The position numbers and the translations under genes are program-made. A stretch of 64,000 nt of DNA from Lentinus brumalis. Lineage: Eukaryota > Basidiomycota > Agaricomycetes > Polyporales > Polyporaceae. The DNA is taken from positions 144,942-208,941 of the forward strand of contig MARA01000057.1 in the NCBI GenBank assembly GCA_001792895.1, read 5' to 3'. The stretch's first letter is position 1. Every line of letters starts with the position of its first letter. This document shows positions 54,897 through 64,000 of this stretch, piece after piece. The notes beneath the pieces were generated by a model, which searched no databases, was not told where the DNA came from, and saw nothing but the letters and a program-made list of their open reading frames with translations.

Positions 54897-55378
54897 TGTA
54901 AGGATGCCGGCGTCACGATAGCCATTCTCGGACTCACCTCCCAGGCACGCATCTCATAGCCTCGAGGCTCGAGATGACGTAGCCTTCCTTTCATCTCATT
55001 GTCTCTTTCATCTCATTGTTTCTTTCATCCCTTTGGTTCTTTGTATTCCCTTGTCTCATTGTTTCTTTGTTTACTCTACATTCCATGACGTTCTCTGGTC
55101 TTCTATACTCGATGACGCACGCTATTCTAGACATGTATATAAGACCAGTAGTTTGGGGGCGCCTAGGCCCCAGTTCTCTTGATACGACGACCGTTCCTAC
55201 TCATCGCTCGTGTCTTGAAGACTCTCGTGTTTACCGGCCGCTCGACCTCGACCTCGACAATCGTCAAGCTCCTTCGTCAAGCACCGGTTTTCTCACATTT
55301 TTTGAGTAGTCTTTTTCTCGCGTATCTATAGCTGACGCTTCGGCTTGATCACCCGGACGTCGTCAGTTTCTCTCATCA
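54897..55378 (+). repeat. Ty3 element, first LTR
   Basis: 482 bp, TG...CA. It carries direct repeats of TTTCATCTCATTGT near its start. The right boundary is assumed from the terminal CA, because similarity to the second copy continues into gag. Confidence 0.75.
55136..55143 (+). promoter_or_regulatory. TATA box in the LTR
   Basis: TATATAAG, about 240 bp into the LTR, where the Ty3 promoter is expected. The same sequence occurs in the second LTR. Confidence 0.6.
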
Positions 55379-55384
55379 ATCTCA

Positions 55385-57101
55385 ATGTCGACAAGCAGCA
55401 AGAACGTTCGCAAGAACCGGGGCAGTGAGCGGACCTCGACGGAGGCGGCCGCCGCTCCCCAGAACCTCGAAGAAGTGAGGTTCACCGTGGCCTCGGAGCT
55501 CGAGGCCATGGGAGAGCTCCCAGGTGCGTTTCACCTTCCTCCTCCGGACGAGGAGACCATCGTCCGGCCGCATCCTAGCGTGCCACTTCATGCCGTGACC
55601 GACCTCGGGTTGGCTGTGAAGTGGGGCGTTAGTGACTACGACCAGCTCATGGAAGACGAATACGCCCGCCGCGCACGCGCGGAAGTGTTCGGGCTATCCG
55701 GAATGGGCAATCTGCGGTTTCGGGAGGAGGAACGTACCGAGGGCATAGAGGGACGCGCGAGAGACCGCTCGCTGCGTCCGAAACCGAGCGCGCTCTCCAA
55801 GCGCAGCCGGAAGATGTCGGTAGCAGCGCGGACGTAGTTGCGCTGGCCGATCAGGACCGCGACTCCGAGGCGGAGGACGCGGAACGAGTGTGCGCGGAGC
55901 TGGAGCCCGCGACCTCGAGCGAGGGATGGAAGATGGCGATGGGAGGATCTGTTCGAGCAGTCAAATCGAACACCAGCCTCGCCGTGGCGTCGCGGTACTT
56001 CCCCTCGTGGTTCGACCTTGCAGAGGTCGAGGACCAGCTCGGTCCGATCCCTGTTGAATGGTTCTACACCGCGACAGCTGCGCCGGTGTTACCTGACCTG
56101 GCACCTGTTAACTTGTCTATCTTGGACGAGATCTGGAAGGATGTCGCGGCTGTGCAAGCCCAAACGACCGGGGAAGAGGACGAGCTGCGGGAGCTCGAGT
56201 TGGCTATTGCCGCCTCGGTGCAGACCGCGGAGTTGGAGCGTGTAAAGCGCGAAGAATCGGAAGTGATTGTCGGACTCACCTCGAGAGCCATGATTGTCAC
56301 TGTCGACTCTGAGAGCGAACCCGAGGCTCCGGCTGGTCCGAATGGACGATACAGTCAGTTGCAAAAGGGAAAGGACGTACCGCGAGACGCGCAACAGCGT
56401 GAATTTCTCCGCCGTTTCGCAAGCTGCGAGCCGTCCACCTCGGTCCCTGCTCCTAAAGCCGGTGCTCAGCACCCCGGTGGCAGGCCAGCCAGACCGAGTA
56501 ACCGCGCTAAGGACAAGACGTCCAGTTCAAGCGCGAAACTTCGCAGATGCCGGAGGGCGGGTGGTTCCGAGCCACCACAGCAGCTGGAGGGCGGGGGCCG
56601 CCTAGCAGTAGTTCGTCGAGCTCGAGCTCGAGCTCGAGTTCTGGTTCTGATGACAGTTCGTCAGAGTCCGATAGCGACGACGGGTCCAGCGGCGGCGACA
56701 GCAGCTCTAGCAGCGAATACCCCAGCAGTTCGAGTGATAGCGGTAGCCGTCGAGGACAGAGGAAGTCGCCTGTAGCCAAGCGGCATCGCCGTAAGCAGAA
56801 GAGCGAACACAAGCGCCTGAAGCGCGCGATGGCCGGCGTGAAGGTGAAGGCGCCTTTTGCCTGGAATGGCAGACCGGACCTTGACGTGTTTGACCAGTGG
56901 ACATACGAGGTGGACACCTGGCGTGAGCTGAACGGACTGCCCGACAGGCTAGCACTCAAGTTGATAATACAGTTTTTGTCGGACGCACCTAGCCAGTTCT
57001 TTATGCGGCACGTCGCCACTAGACAGTCAGACTGGACAGTTAAGAGTCTATACGAAGCCCTGTTTATTATTGTTTCCCGCCGGACTACAAAGCAAGGCTG
57101 A
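55385..57101 (+). pseudogene. Ty3 gag, N-terminal and capsid parts in three frames
   Basis: ATG at 55385 (MSTSSKNVRKNRGSERTSTE). The frame shifts near 55750 and again near 56515, then runs through a serine-rich, acidic stretch (encoded by repeated GAGCTC) and a basic patch (KRHRRKQKSEHKRLKR). The capsid part follows (WNGRPDLDVFDQWTYEVDTW, LALKLIIQFL) and shifts again near 57073 into the frame that opens at 57104. Gag builds the virus-like particle. The three shifts are each -1 and each next to a homopolymer or doublet, so the frame could be continuous in the real genome. Confidence 0.7.
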
Positions 57102-57103
57102 GG

Positions 57104-60100
57104 ATGCGTCTGGAGAAGTCCACGCAGGGCAAAGCCAGGGTCCGTGATTTTGTACGCGACCTCCAACAGCTCGCGGTACGTTTCCCTGATGTCACAGATT
57201 TTCAGATAGTTCAGATATTCTGGAAAGGAATACATCAGTATCTGCGCGTACATCTGATCGAGAAGGGATTGAACCCGGAACGCACCAAGCTTGATAAGCT
57301 GGTGAAGTACGCTGTACGACGAGAGGAAGCCTACTACGAAGCTCGTCGTGAGGAGCGTGCGTTCGAGGGACAAGTGCCAGGGCGTACCTGGGGACGATTC
57401 GAGAATCGAACAACCGGCCCTGAGCCGTACAAGCCCAAGGGCGATAGCCCGGGCGGAGGTCGGGCGGGGGGCTCGAAGCCTGCGAAGTATTCGGGTCAGC
57501 AGCAGGGGCAGAAGTACCAGAAGAACTTACAGCCTCGCAGCGGGAAGTTCGAGAAGTTGTCCAAGGAAGAACGCGATCGTTTGAGGGCGGAAGGCCGTTG
57601 CTTCACCTGCAAAGAGACCGGACATGAAAGCCGGAACTGCAGGTCCCGGAAGACGGCCAAGGCACCGAACTTGAACGCGGGTTCGATGAGATTCGCCGAC
57701 CTTGAGAAGCTTGCAGACCGAGCCCGGCAGACGAAGAACGGAGAGGGTATCGCCCTGGGAGCGATGCGGTTCGATGTACAAGAGCCTGTGGTTCGGGAGG
57801 CTCCCGTGCCTGATCAAGTATGGGAACGAGCCCATGAGGTTGACTGTATTGAGTTCTTGCAGGCCCTGTTCCAGAGCTTCTATGATCCTAGTGAAGCTGA
57901 GGATGCCGAGATGGATCCGGGTGAACGCTTCTCGATCTCTGCGAATGGAGACGAAGGCTTTGTGGTCTGGGACAAGCTGAATAGACACAGTTCTGTGGAC
58001 GAGTATCTGGTAACTCGTCAGCAGATGGACGACCCGGAGGTAGGGGTACCTGAAATCATACAGGCCGAGTGGGAAAGATGGATTACTATTCCACCTCGCG
58101 CTGAATGGGGCACAGGGTTCCCGCAGTATCAAGCCCCGGATAAGTCGTACCCGGCACTGTACTGGTTGCGGGCGCATGTTGCGACCCAGGTTAGGCAGGA
58201 ATTTCCGAACCTGCTGAATTGGAAGGAGTTAGTACGAGTGGAGCCTGACCCGGTCAGATACCGGGTATCTTTGCAGCTCGAAGATCGGTCTGTAGCGTTG
58301 ACTCACCAGCGCGTCAGAAGCCCGGACTTCGACCCTAGGCAGATGTTGCGCTCTCTCCTCGAGTACGGCCCTTTTGAGGACCTGGAACGGCAGCGTGCGG
58401 CTGCGACCACGAGCCGGCAGCAACGGCGTCAATGTTTGATGCTGGGTGGCGTCCGAACAGGGAAGCCTGGCAAAAAGAAGTCAGCTCCTTCCGACGATTC
58501 GGTCCCAGCTATTGAACGGAATGCCATGCGGACCCGGGATGTTAGCAGAAAGATCCCGAAGCTGATTGTGGTTGAGGTCGAGGTGAACGGGCAGAAGCTA
58601 CGGGCCCTCCTGGATACAGGCTCTATGGCGGACTTCATCTCTACCACTGTGGTAGATCAGCTGAAGCTCGAGAAAGAGGTGCTTGCCAAGCCCATACCTG
58701 TTCAGTTGGCCGTGCATGGGTCACGCTCGAAGGTCAATTGCTGTGTGACGGTCGACTTCAAATACCAGACAATCAGCACGAAGCGACGCTTCGATGTCGT
58801 AAACCTAGACACTTACGACATGATCCTGGGTACACCCTTCATCTTCCAGCACAAGGTGGCAATTGGTATGAACCCTACGCGGATCTCGGTCGGTTCTGAT
58901 GAGCCCGTTGAGATTCATGGAGAAGAGACGGTCGTGCTGGCATCGGCAGCGGTCGAGCTACTTGAAGATGAGCTTGAGAAGCTCAGGGATGAGCTGCGCC
59001 GTGACGCACGAGATCTATGTCAAGACGGGGCCACAGCGGCGCTCCCACCCCTTCGAGATGTGAACCATTCGATCCCGCTGATCGACGAGTCGAAAGTGTA
59101 CGCCTGGAGGCCGTCTAAGTGCCCGGACGCTCTGAAACCCTTGTGGCACGAGAAGAAAGCGGCGTACCTGGATAGTGGAAGGTGGCAGCTCGCTTCGGGA
59201 GTCAATGCTTCGCCAATGTTGATGATCCCGAAGCCGCCTCGCGAAGATGGAGTCTTGAGACTGCGTACTGTGGTTGACAAGCGGCAGCAAAATGCGAACA
59301 CGCATAAGCTGGCTGCTCCGCTCCCGGACATAGACGGAATTCTGCGAAATGTGGTTAAGCATAAGTACAGAAGCCTGATAGATGGCAAGGATGCTTACGA
59401 GCAGATCAGGGTGGTACCGGAGCACGTACCGCGAACACTGTTCACGACACCGGACGGAACGATGGTCAGCCTCGTGTTGCAGCAGGGCGACATTAATGGG
59501 CCGACGACTTACCAGACCGTGATGAACCACATCTTTGCTCCCTACATTGGGGTCTTCATGGATGTGTACCTTGACGACATTGTGATCTATTCGAATTCGA
59601 TTCAGGAGCACATGGAGCACGTCCGAAAGGTCTTCGAGGTGCTGCGTCGCGAGAAGTTCTTCCTGGGTGCCGACAAGATGCAGTTCTTTGCTGAGAAGTT
59701 GAAGATTCTCGGGCATGTCGTGGATGACAACGGGATCGGCATGGATCCTCATAAGGTCGATGCTGTTGTCAATTGGAAAGTCCCGACGAATAAAAGCCTG
59801 CTGAGTAGCTTCCTAGGAGCTGTGGGATTCCTCGCACCTGATTGCGAGGGGATCCGTATCCCTATGGGAGTGCTGGCGCCGTTAACCGGGGCGACCAAGC
59901 CTTGGAAGTGGACGCCTACTCACCAGCGAGCCTTCGAGCAAGTCAGGGATACTGTTCATCGGTGGCGGAATAACCGACGCGTCGCACTCGACTATTCGGA
60001 GGGCGCCCCTGCTATCAACCTGGTAACGGACGCGTCCTTGACGGGGGCTAGCGGGTACATCAGCCAGGGAGACGATCTACGAACGTCAAAAGTAGTCACC

Positions 60101-60697
60101 TTTTGGTCGGGCAAGTTCAACTCGGCCCAGCAGAACTACCCAGTTCACGAGCAGGAGCTCTTGGCCATTGTCGAGTCGCTGAAACGTTTTCGGCCCTTGC
60201 TATACGGGGCGACGTTTCGCATCTGTACTGACCACAAGGCTCTGGAGTACTTGATGAGCCAGAAGAACCTGTCTCCGCGTCAGCACCGGTGGATGGATGT
60301 GCTGAATGAGTTTCGATTTACCATTCATTATATTCCGGGGGAGACGAACATCCTGGCGGACGCACTGTCCCGGATCTACAGTGATGAGCCTCTCGGCATA
60401 GAGCGTGCGAGCTCGGAATACGTCGGGGATGATGGCGCGGGGTACCACAGATGGCACGGGCTTTGGACGTCTTGCGACCGGTGTATACTGGAGCGGCAGC
60501 AGCAATCGACTTCGCTCCTCGAAGGTCGGCTCGTATCGCGTCTAACCCGAAACCGGAGGGCGCATACAACGAGACGCAGAGGCGTTCTAAGCGGCCCAAG
60601 GGGATTGAGGACGAGGACGCAGCGACAGTGTCGTCGGACGAGGGGGCTAGCTCTGAGGAAGCGGAGCCACAGTATCATAAATCCGATGAACAAGTAG
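57104..60697 (+). CDS. Ty3 gag C-terminus, protease, reverse transcriptase and RNase H
   Basis: A 1,197-codon frame. It starts inside the capsid domain (VRDFVRDLQQLAVRFPDVTD). The nucleocapsid knuckle is CFTCKETGHESRNC near residue 166. The protease has LLDTGSMADFIS near 503. The reverse transcriptase follows with PLPDIDGILRNV, LIDGKDAYEQIRV and the YLDD active site near 823. RNase H has VTDASLTGASGYI, the HEQELLAIVESLKRFRPLLY stretch and GETNILADALSR. Near 60440 the true path moves to the next frame toward integrase; the last part of this frame is likely out of phase. It copies the element RNA into DNA inside the particle. Confidence 0.9.
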   Translation: MRLEKSTQGKARVRDFVRDLQQLAVRFPDVTDFQIVQIFWKGIHQYLRVHLIEKGLNPERTKLDKLVKYAVRREEAYYEARREERAFEGQVPGRTWGRFENRTTGPEPYKPKGDSPGGGRAGGSKPAKYSGQQQGQKYQKNLQPRSGKFEKLSKEERDRLRAEGRCFTCKETGHESRNCRSRKTAKAPNLNAGSMRFADLEKLADRARQTKNGEGIALGAMRFDVQEPVVREAPVPDQVWERAHEVDCIEFLQALFQSFYDPSEAEDAEMDPGERFSISANGDEGFVVWDKLNRHSSVDEYLVTRQQMDDPEVGVPEIIQAEWERWITIPPRAEWGTGFPQYQAPDKSYPALYWLRAHVATQVRQEFPNLLNWKELVRVEPDPVRYRVSLQLEDRSVALTHQRVRSPDFDPRQMLRSLLEYGPFEDLERQRAAATTSRQQRRQCLMLGGVRTGKPGKKKSAPSDDSVPAIERNAMRTRDVSRKIPKLIVVEVEVNGQKLRALLDTGSMADFISTTVVDQLKLEKEVLAKPIPVQLAVHGSRSKVNCCVTVDFKYQTISTKRRFDVVNLDTYDMILGTPFIFQHKVAIGMNPTRISVGSDEPVEIHGEETVVLASAAVELLEDELEKLRDELRRDARDLCQDGATAALPPLRDVNHSIPLIDESKVYAWRPSKCPDALKPLWHEKKAAYLDSGRWQLASGVNASPMLMIPKPPREDGVLRLRTVVDKRQQNANTHKLAAPLPDIDGILRNVVKHKYRSLIDGKDAYEQIRVVPEHVPRTLFTTPDGTMVSLVLQQGDINGPTTYQTVMNHIFAPYIGVFMDVYLDDIVIYSNSIQEHMEHVRKVFEVLRREKFFLGADKMQFFAEKLKILGHVVDDNGIGMDPHKVDAVVNWKVPTNKSLLSSFLGAVGFLAPDCEGIRIPMGVLAPLTGATKPWKWTPTHQRAFEQVRDTVHRWRNNRRVALDYSEGAPAINLVTDASLTGASGYISQGDDLRTSKVVTFWSGKFNSAQQNYPVHEQELLAIVESLKRFRPLLYGATFRICTDHKALEYLMSQKNLSPRQHRWMDVLNEFRFTIHYIPGETNILADALSRIYSDEPLGIERASSEYVGDDGAGYHRWHGLWTSCDRCILERQQQSTSLLEGRLVSRLTRNRRAHTTRRRGVLSGPRGLRTRTQRQCRRTRGLALRKRSHSIINPMNK

Positions 60698-63355
60698 AGC
60701 TTCAGGACGGGCTTACCGAGTCTGAATCGCAGGAGACACCCAACAGTGTCATCTCTAGTGCAAGCGAGCTTGGGATGGAAATGCCGGGTTGTCTGCGAGG
60801 ACGGTATGCCGAAGACACCTTCTTCAAGCGGATATTCGAGGCTCCGGAGCAATTTCAGCACTTCAAATACGTTGACGGACTGCTGTATAAGGCTCACGGC
60901 GAGACGTACCAGCTGTGTATTCCAGACGTCTTGATTGGTAATCGGAAAGTGCGAGAGGTGCTCTTGAAGCATGCACATTCGATTCTTGCACATCTCGGAG
61001 CACGAAAGACCCTAGACTATCTGCGAGGGAAGTCTGGTGGCCTGAGATGGTGAGCGATGTCGCGGCATACTGTCGGACGTGCGGGGTTTGCGCTACAACC
61101 AAATCAGCCACTACGAGGCCCATGGGCATGCTGAAGTCGATGCCGGTGCCTCGACGACCATGGCAATACATCGGAATCGATTTTGTCGGGCCTCTACCAG
61201 CTTCCGAGAACCGCAATGGTTCGTATGACATGATATGCGTGATTATTGATCAGTTAACCTCCATGGTACATTTGGTGCCTACGTGCCAGACCTACGGAGC
61301 AGTTGAAATCGCGGAAGTCATATTCGAACACGTGTACAAGCTACACGGCTTACCGGAACGGATTATTAGTGACCGGGACACGTTGTTCACCAGCCTGTTC
61401 TGGCGTCGGATCCACGAGTTGCTTGGCACTGAGCTTCGTTTGTCCTCGTCTTATCATCCGCAGACGGACGGAGCTACCGAGCGTGCAAACCGCACAATGA
61501 CCAGATGCTACGCCAGTGCGTTCGCCCGGACCAGAAGGACTGGGTACGGAAGCTCCCTGCAATCGAGTTAGCCATGAACACCGCGCGTTCGGACACAACT
61601 GGATTCTCACCGTTCTTCCTGAACTATGGCCAGATGCCGCGGACGCTCGTCTGGTCGAGCGACTCCGAGTACCCGGGTGTGCGTGCCTTTGCGCAGCGCA
61701 TGAAGGAGGCCATAATGGCTGCGCATGATGCCATTATCGCCGCCCGGGTTGGTCAGGTGTTGCAGGCGAATCGCCACCGGCGACCTGCAGGCTTCCTCGA
61801 GGGAGACCTCGTGTACCTGTCAACAAAGAATCTCAGCGTACCGAAGGGACGAGCAAGGAAACTTGTACCCAAATACCTGGGTCCTTTCAAGATCACGAAG
61901 GTTCTGACAGAGGGCGCGACGTATCAGCTAGCTTTGTCTGATGAATTGCGCGCGCGTGGGATCAGCAACGCGTTCCATGCATCTTTGTTGCGACCGCATT
62001 TTCCGAACGATGATCGACGTTTCCCTGGAAGGCAATTCCACCAGCTGCCCGGCTTCGGAGAACAGCCTCGGGAATGGGCAGTTGACAGGATCGTCTCCCA
62101 TGTCGGAAAGGGCGCAGACTTCGAGTTTGAAGTACAATGGTCGACCGGGGACGTGACTTGGGTACCGTATCGGGATATCCGACATCTCCAGGCCTTGACG
62201 GAGTATTACGAGGCCCTGGGAATCACCAATGTCCGTCAGCTCGAGGAGAAGAAAGACCTTAGAGACCACGAACTTACTTCGAGGCCCGGGCCTGCGGAAA
62301 TGACGGTCGGAGTGGCTCTTGTGCCACTCGTTATTGCGGATAACGGAAGCGCGTCCGTGGCCACCAGTGGCACAGGGACGCGTCAGCGTAGACGTGCAGG
62401 AGGACGGCGACGCGGTCGAGCGGCGGGGGCGAATAAAAACGGAGACACTGCATGGCAAGGAGGTCAGCAATCGCCTCTGCACTCGCAGTCTCGTTCGCAT
62501 CACAGCTCGCACCGCAACTCGATCCGTGATCCTCCATCTCCTCAACTCGACATGTCTACCCAATACAACGCCGAAGACGCTGTCAGGTGGGAGCGCTATG
62601 CTCGTGCTTGTCTGGCCTGGGCGAACGCATCGGGTCCCTATCCCGGTACTCCTCCGCGCGGCTACGTCGAGGTCTTCAAGATCAAGGAGAAGTACGCACC
62701 GTTGCCGAGCGACTACCCCGAGCTCTTTGCTCGCACTACTGCGCAGCCGCAGCAGACCCCGCAGCCGCTTCCCGGAGTGTCCATGTCGGCCGAGGCGTTC
62801 AACACGCTCCTCACGACCAACATGAACGCTCAGGTTCAAGCCTTCGACCTAATCAAGACGATCGGTCAGCTGCAAGCGGACGTGCACAAGGCCCGCGGCT
62901 TCCCGGAGAAGCGCGGACGAGGCACTTACCGTAAGCCATACGTCAAGCATGACCCTCGTGGTCCGGCTCTTCGCGACCGTGTCGGGGTGAAGCTGGACGA
63001 CCCGAAGGCCCACTCGCGCGGCAAACGCGGACGTCGCGGTGGACGTGCCAGTGAGCGTCGCAACCGTGGCAAGAGGGTTCCGTCCGGGGCAAAGGATGCT
63101 GCAGCTCGTGAGTACCTTCATCCGGACGATGAAGCAGCTGTCATAGATTTTCTGACACATACCTTTTGCAACCTTGGACTTCCAGTCGGGGAAGTACTTG
63201 GACAGCCGGATGGCGTCTGGGTAGGTCAAGGCGAGGAGGCTATAGTACAGCCGGAAGCTAGTCAGCAAGACTTTGTCCAGGGGTCCTCTCAGGACATGGA
63301 GGTCGACGAGCTTGACGAGTACGATGATGCGGTTGACTTCGCCGATGACGCGTGA
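60451..63355 (+). pseudogene. Ty3 integrase, chromodomain-like end and C-terminal extension in three frames
   Basis: The first frame (60451-61053) has the HHCC zinc-binding start (HAHSILAHLGARKTLDYLR, then YCRTCGVC in the next frame). The second (61047-61571) has the catalytic core: GIDFVGPLPASENRNG, SDRDTLFTSLFW, and YHPQTDGATERANRTM with the DDE residues in place. The third (61505-63355) continues with IELAMNTARSDTTGFSPFFL and a GPFKITKV segment, then a chromodomain-like FEVQWSTGDVTWVPYRDI. About 267 further residues from MSTQYNAED (62552) to the stop at 63353-63355 form a basic, then acidic tail that typical Ty3 polyproteins lack. Shifts lie at 61027-61029 and 61501-61502. Confidence 0.82.
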
Positions 63356-63397
63356 GTACGAGGCTGTCATGAGCCGGCGAGTAGGACTTACTGACGC

Positions 63398-63414
63398 AAG
63401 CCCTAGAGGGCGAA
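63398..63414 (+). other. Likely polypurine tract before the second LTR
   Basis: AGCCCTAGAGGGCGAA-type sequence, purine-rich in its last ten bases, abuts the TG of the second LTR at 63415. This is where plus-strand priming would occur. It is short and not pure purine, so the call is tentative. Confidence 0.4.
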
Positions 63415-63896
63415 TGTAAGGATGCCGGCGTCACGATAGCCATTCTCGGACTCACCTCCCAGGCACGCATCTCATAGCCTCGAGGCTCGAGATGACGTAG
63501 CCTTCCTTTCATCTCATTGTCTCTTTCATCTCATTGTTTCTTTCATCCCTTTGGTTCTTTGTATTCCCTTGTCTCATTGTTTCTTTGTTTACTCTACATT
63601 CCATGACGTTCTCTGGTCTTCTATACTCGATGACGCACGCTATTCTAGACATGTATATAAGACCAGTAGTTTGGGGGCGCCTAGGCCCCAGTTCTCTTGA
63701 TACGACGACCGTTCCTACTCATCGCTCGTGTCTTGAAGACTCTCGTGTTTACCGGCCGCTCGACCTCGACCTCGACAATCGTCAAGCTCCTTCGTCAAGC
63801 ACCGGTTTTCTCACATTTTTTGAGTAGTCTTTTTCTCGCGTATCTATAGCTGACGCTTCGGCTTGATCACCCGGACGTCGTCAGTTTCTCTCATCA
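63415..63896 (+). repeat. Ty3 element, second LTR
   Basis: 482 bp, the same length as the first LTR and apparently identical to it where compared, including the internal region 63534-63827. Confidence 0.8.
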
Positions 63897-64000
63897 TCTC
63901 AATGTCGACAAGCAGCAAGAACGTTCGCAAGAACCGGGGCAGTGAGCGGACCTCGACGGAGGCGGCCGCCGCTCCCCAGAGACCTCGAAGAAGTGAGGTT
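63897..64000 (+). pseudogene. Start of a second gag copy after the second LTR
   Basis: ATG at 63902 opens the same MSTSSKNVRKNRGSERTSTE start as at 55385 and continues to the window end. It lacks one A before the ATG (CATCATCTC against CATCAATCTC) and has CAGAGACC in place of CAGAACC, which shifts the frame. The sequence therefore belongs to a second element body joined to the first by the shared LTR. Confidence 0.7.

Larger units (their letters stand above)
54897..64000 (+). mobile_element. Ty3-type LTR retrotransposon, continuing past the window
   Basis: A 482-bp repeat starting TGTAAGG and ending at TCA occurs at 54897-55378 and 63415-63896. Between them lie gag with a CCHC knuckle, protease, reverse transcriptase, RNase H, integrase and a chromodomain-like end, in the order of Ty3 chromoviruses. 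The frame shifts six times, each by -1 next to a short homopolymer or base doublet. A purine-rich tract just before 63415 fits a polypurine tract. No tRNA primer site is obvious after the first LTR. The second LTR is followed again by the start of gag, so a second unit begins at 63415. It is inserted in paralogue D. Confidence 0.88.

Noticed and set aside
55016..55309. 97-codon frame present in both LTRs
   Set aside because: Its identity in the two copies only reflects the LTR repeat; it spans the TATA box and has no known homologue.
56600..56640. Repeated GAGCTC as a separate microsatellite
   Set aside because: It encodes the serine run of gag in frame and needs no other explanation.

Overview
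This window is nuclear DNA of a filamentous basidiomycete, most likely an Agaricomycete wood or litter decomposer. Evidence: genes are split by many short introns (about 45-90 bp) with GTRNGT donors, CTNAC/CTNAT branch sites and YAG acceptors. The content is also typical: secreted GH79 glycosidase, aspzincin (M35) protease, HET domain, expanded F-box-like and DUF6697-like families, Ty3 and LINE retroelements. No bacterial operon structure, CRISPR array or rRNA was seen. The species cannot be named from the sequence.

Layout. 1.4-6.3 kb: three tandem minus-strand F-box-like paralogues sharing one intron position. 7.3-9.0 kb: a fourth F-box/LRR-type gene. 9.5-11.7 kb: DUF6697-like paralogue A with a triplicated exon. 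12.1-13.9 kb: secreted GH79 glycosidase. 15.1-15.4 kb: a three-exon mitochondrial ribosomal protein bL33m of 59 aa. 16.5-17.6 kb: a member of an unnamed basidiomycete family. 18.4-19.7 kb: an SH3 protein. 22.2-23.7 kb: secreted M35 metalloprotease. 23.9-25.1 kb: methylthioadenosine phosphorylase. 25.7-27.7 kb: DUF6697-like paralogue B. 28.0-29.8 kb: an F-box-like repressor-type hypothetical of unknown target. 30.6-30.9 kb: a HET-domain stub. 31.6-36.7 kb: two tandem D-lactate dehydrogenases.

From 36.9 kb onward the window is mobile-element territory. A near-perfect 944-bp palindrome looks like two inverted MITE copies. A decayed paralogue of the 28-kb gene follows at 38.1-39.1 kb. Then comes a 12.6-kb LINE on the minus strand (39,455-52,057), bounded by a 13-bp target-site duplication and a 22-nt poly(A) tail. 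It carries an intact EN-RT-RNase H frame, a CCHC ORF1, an extra 239-codon frame and a degenerate 26-bp minisatellite near its 5' end. It landed about 160 bp upstream of DUF6697-like paralogue C (52.2-54.0 kb). Paralogue D (54.5-54.9 kb) is cut off by a Ty3-type LTR element that runs to the window end. After its second LTR the gag start appears again, so at least two Ty3 units seem to be joined through a shared LTR.

Housekeeping genes (bL33m, MTAP, D-lactate dehydrogenase) are interspersed with secreted nutrition genes (GH79, M35) and fast-evolving families (F-box, HET, DUF6697). No single pathway links the loci. A cross-cutting observation is that all ten clear reading-frame breaks are -1 shifts next to a short homopolymer or base doublet, in unrelated genes and in a Ty3 element with apparently identical LTRs. 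That pattern points to base-calling or assembly error rather than gene decay.
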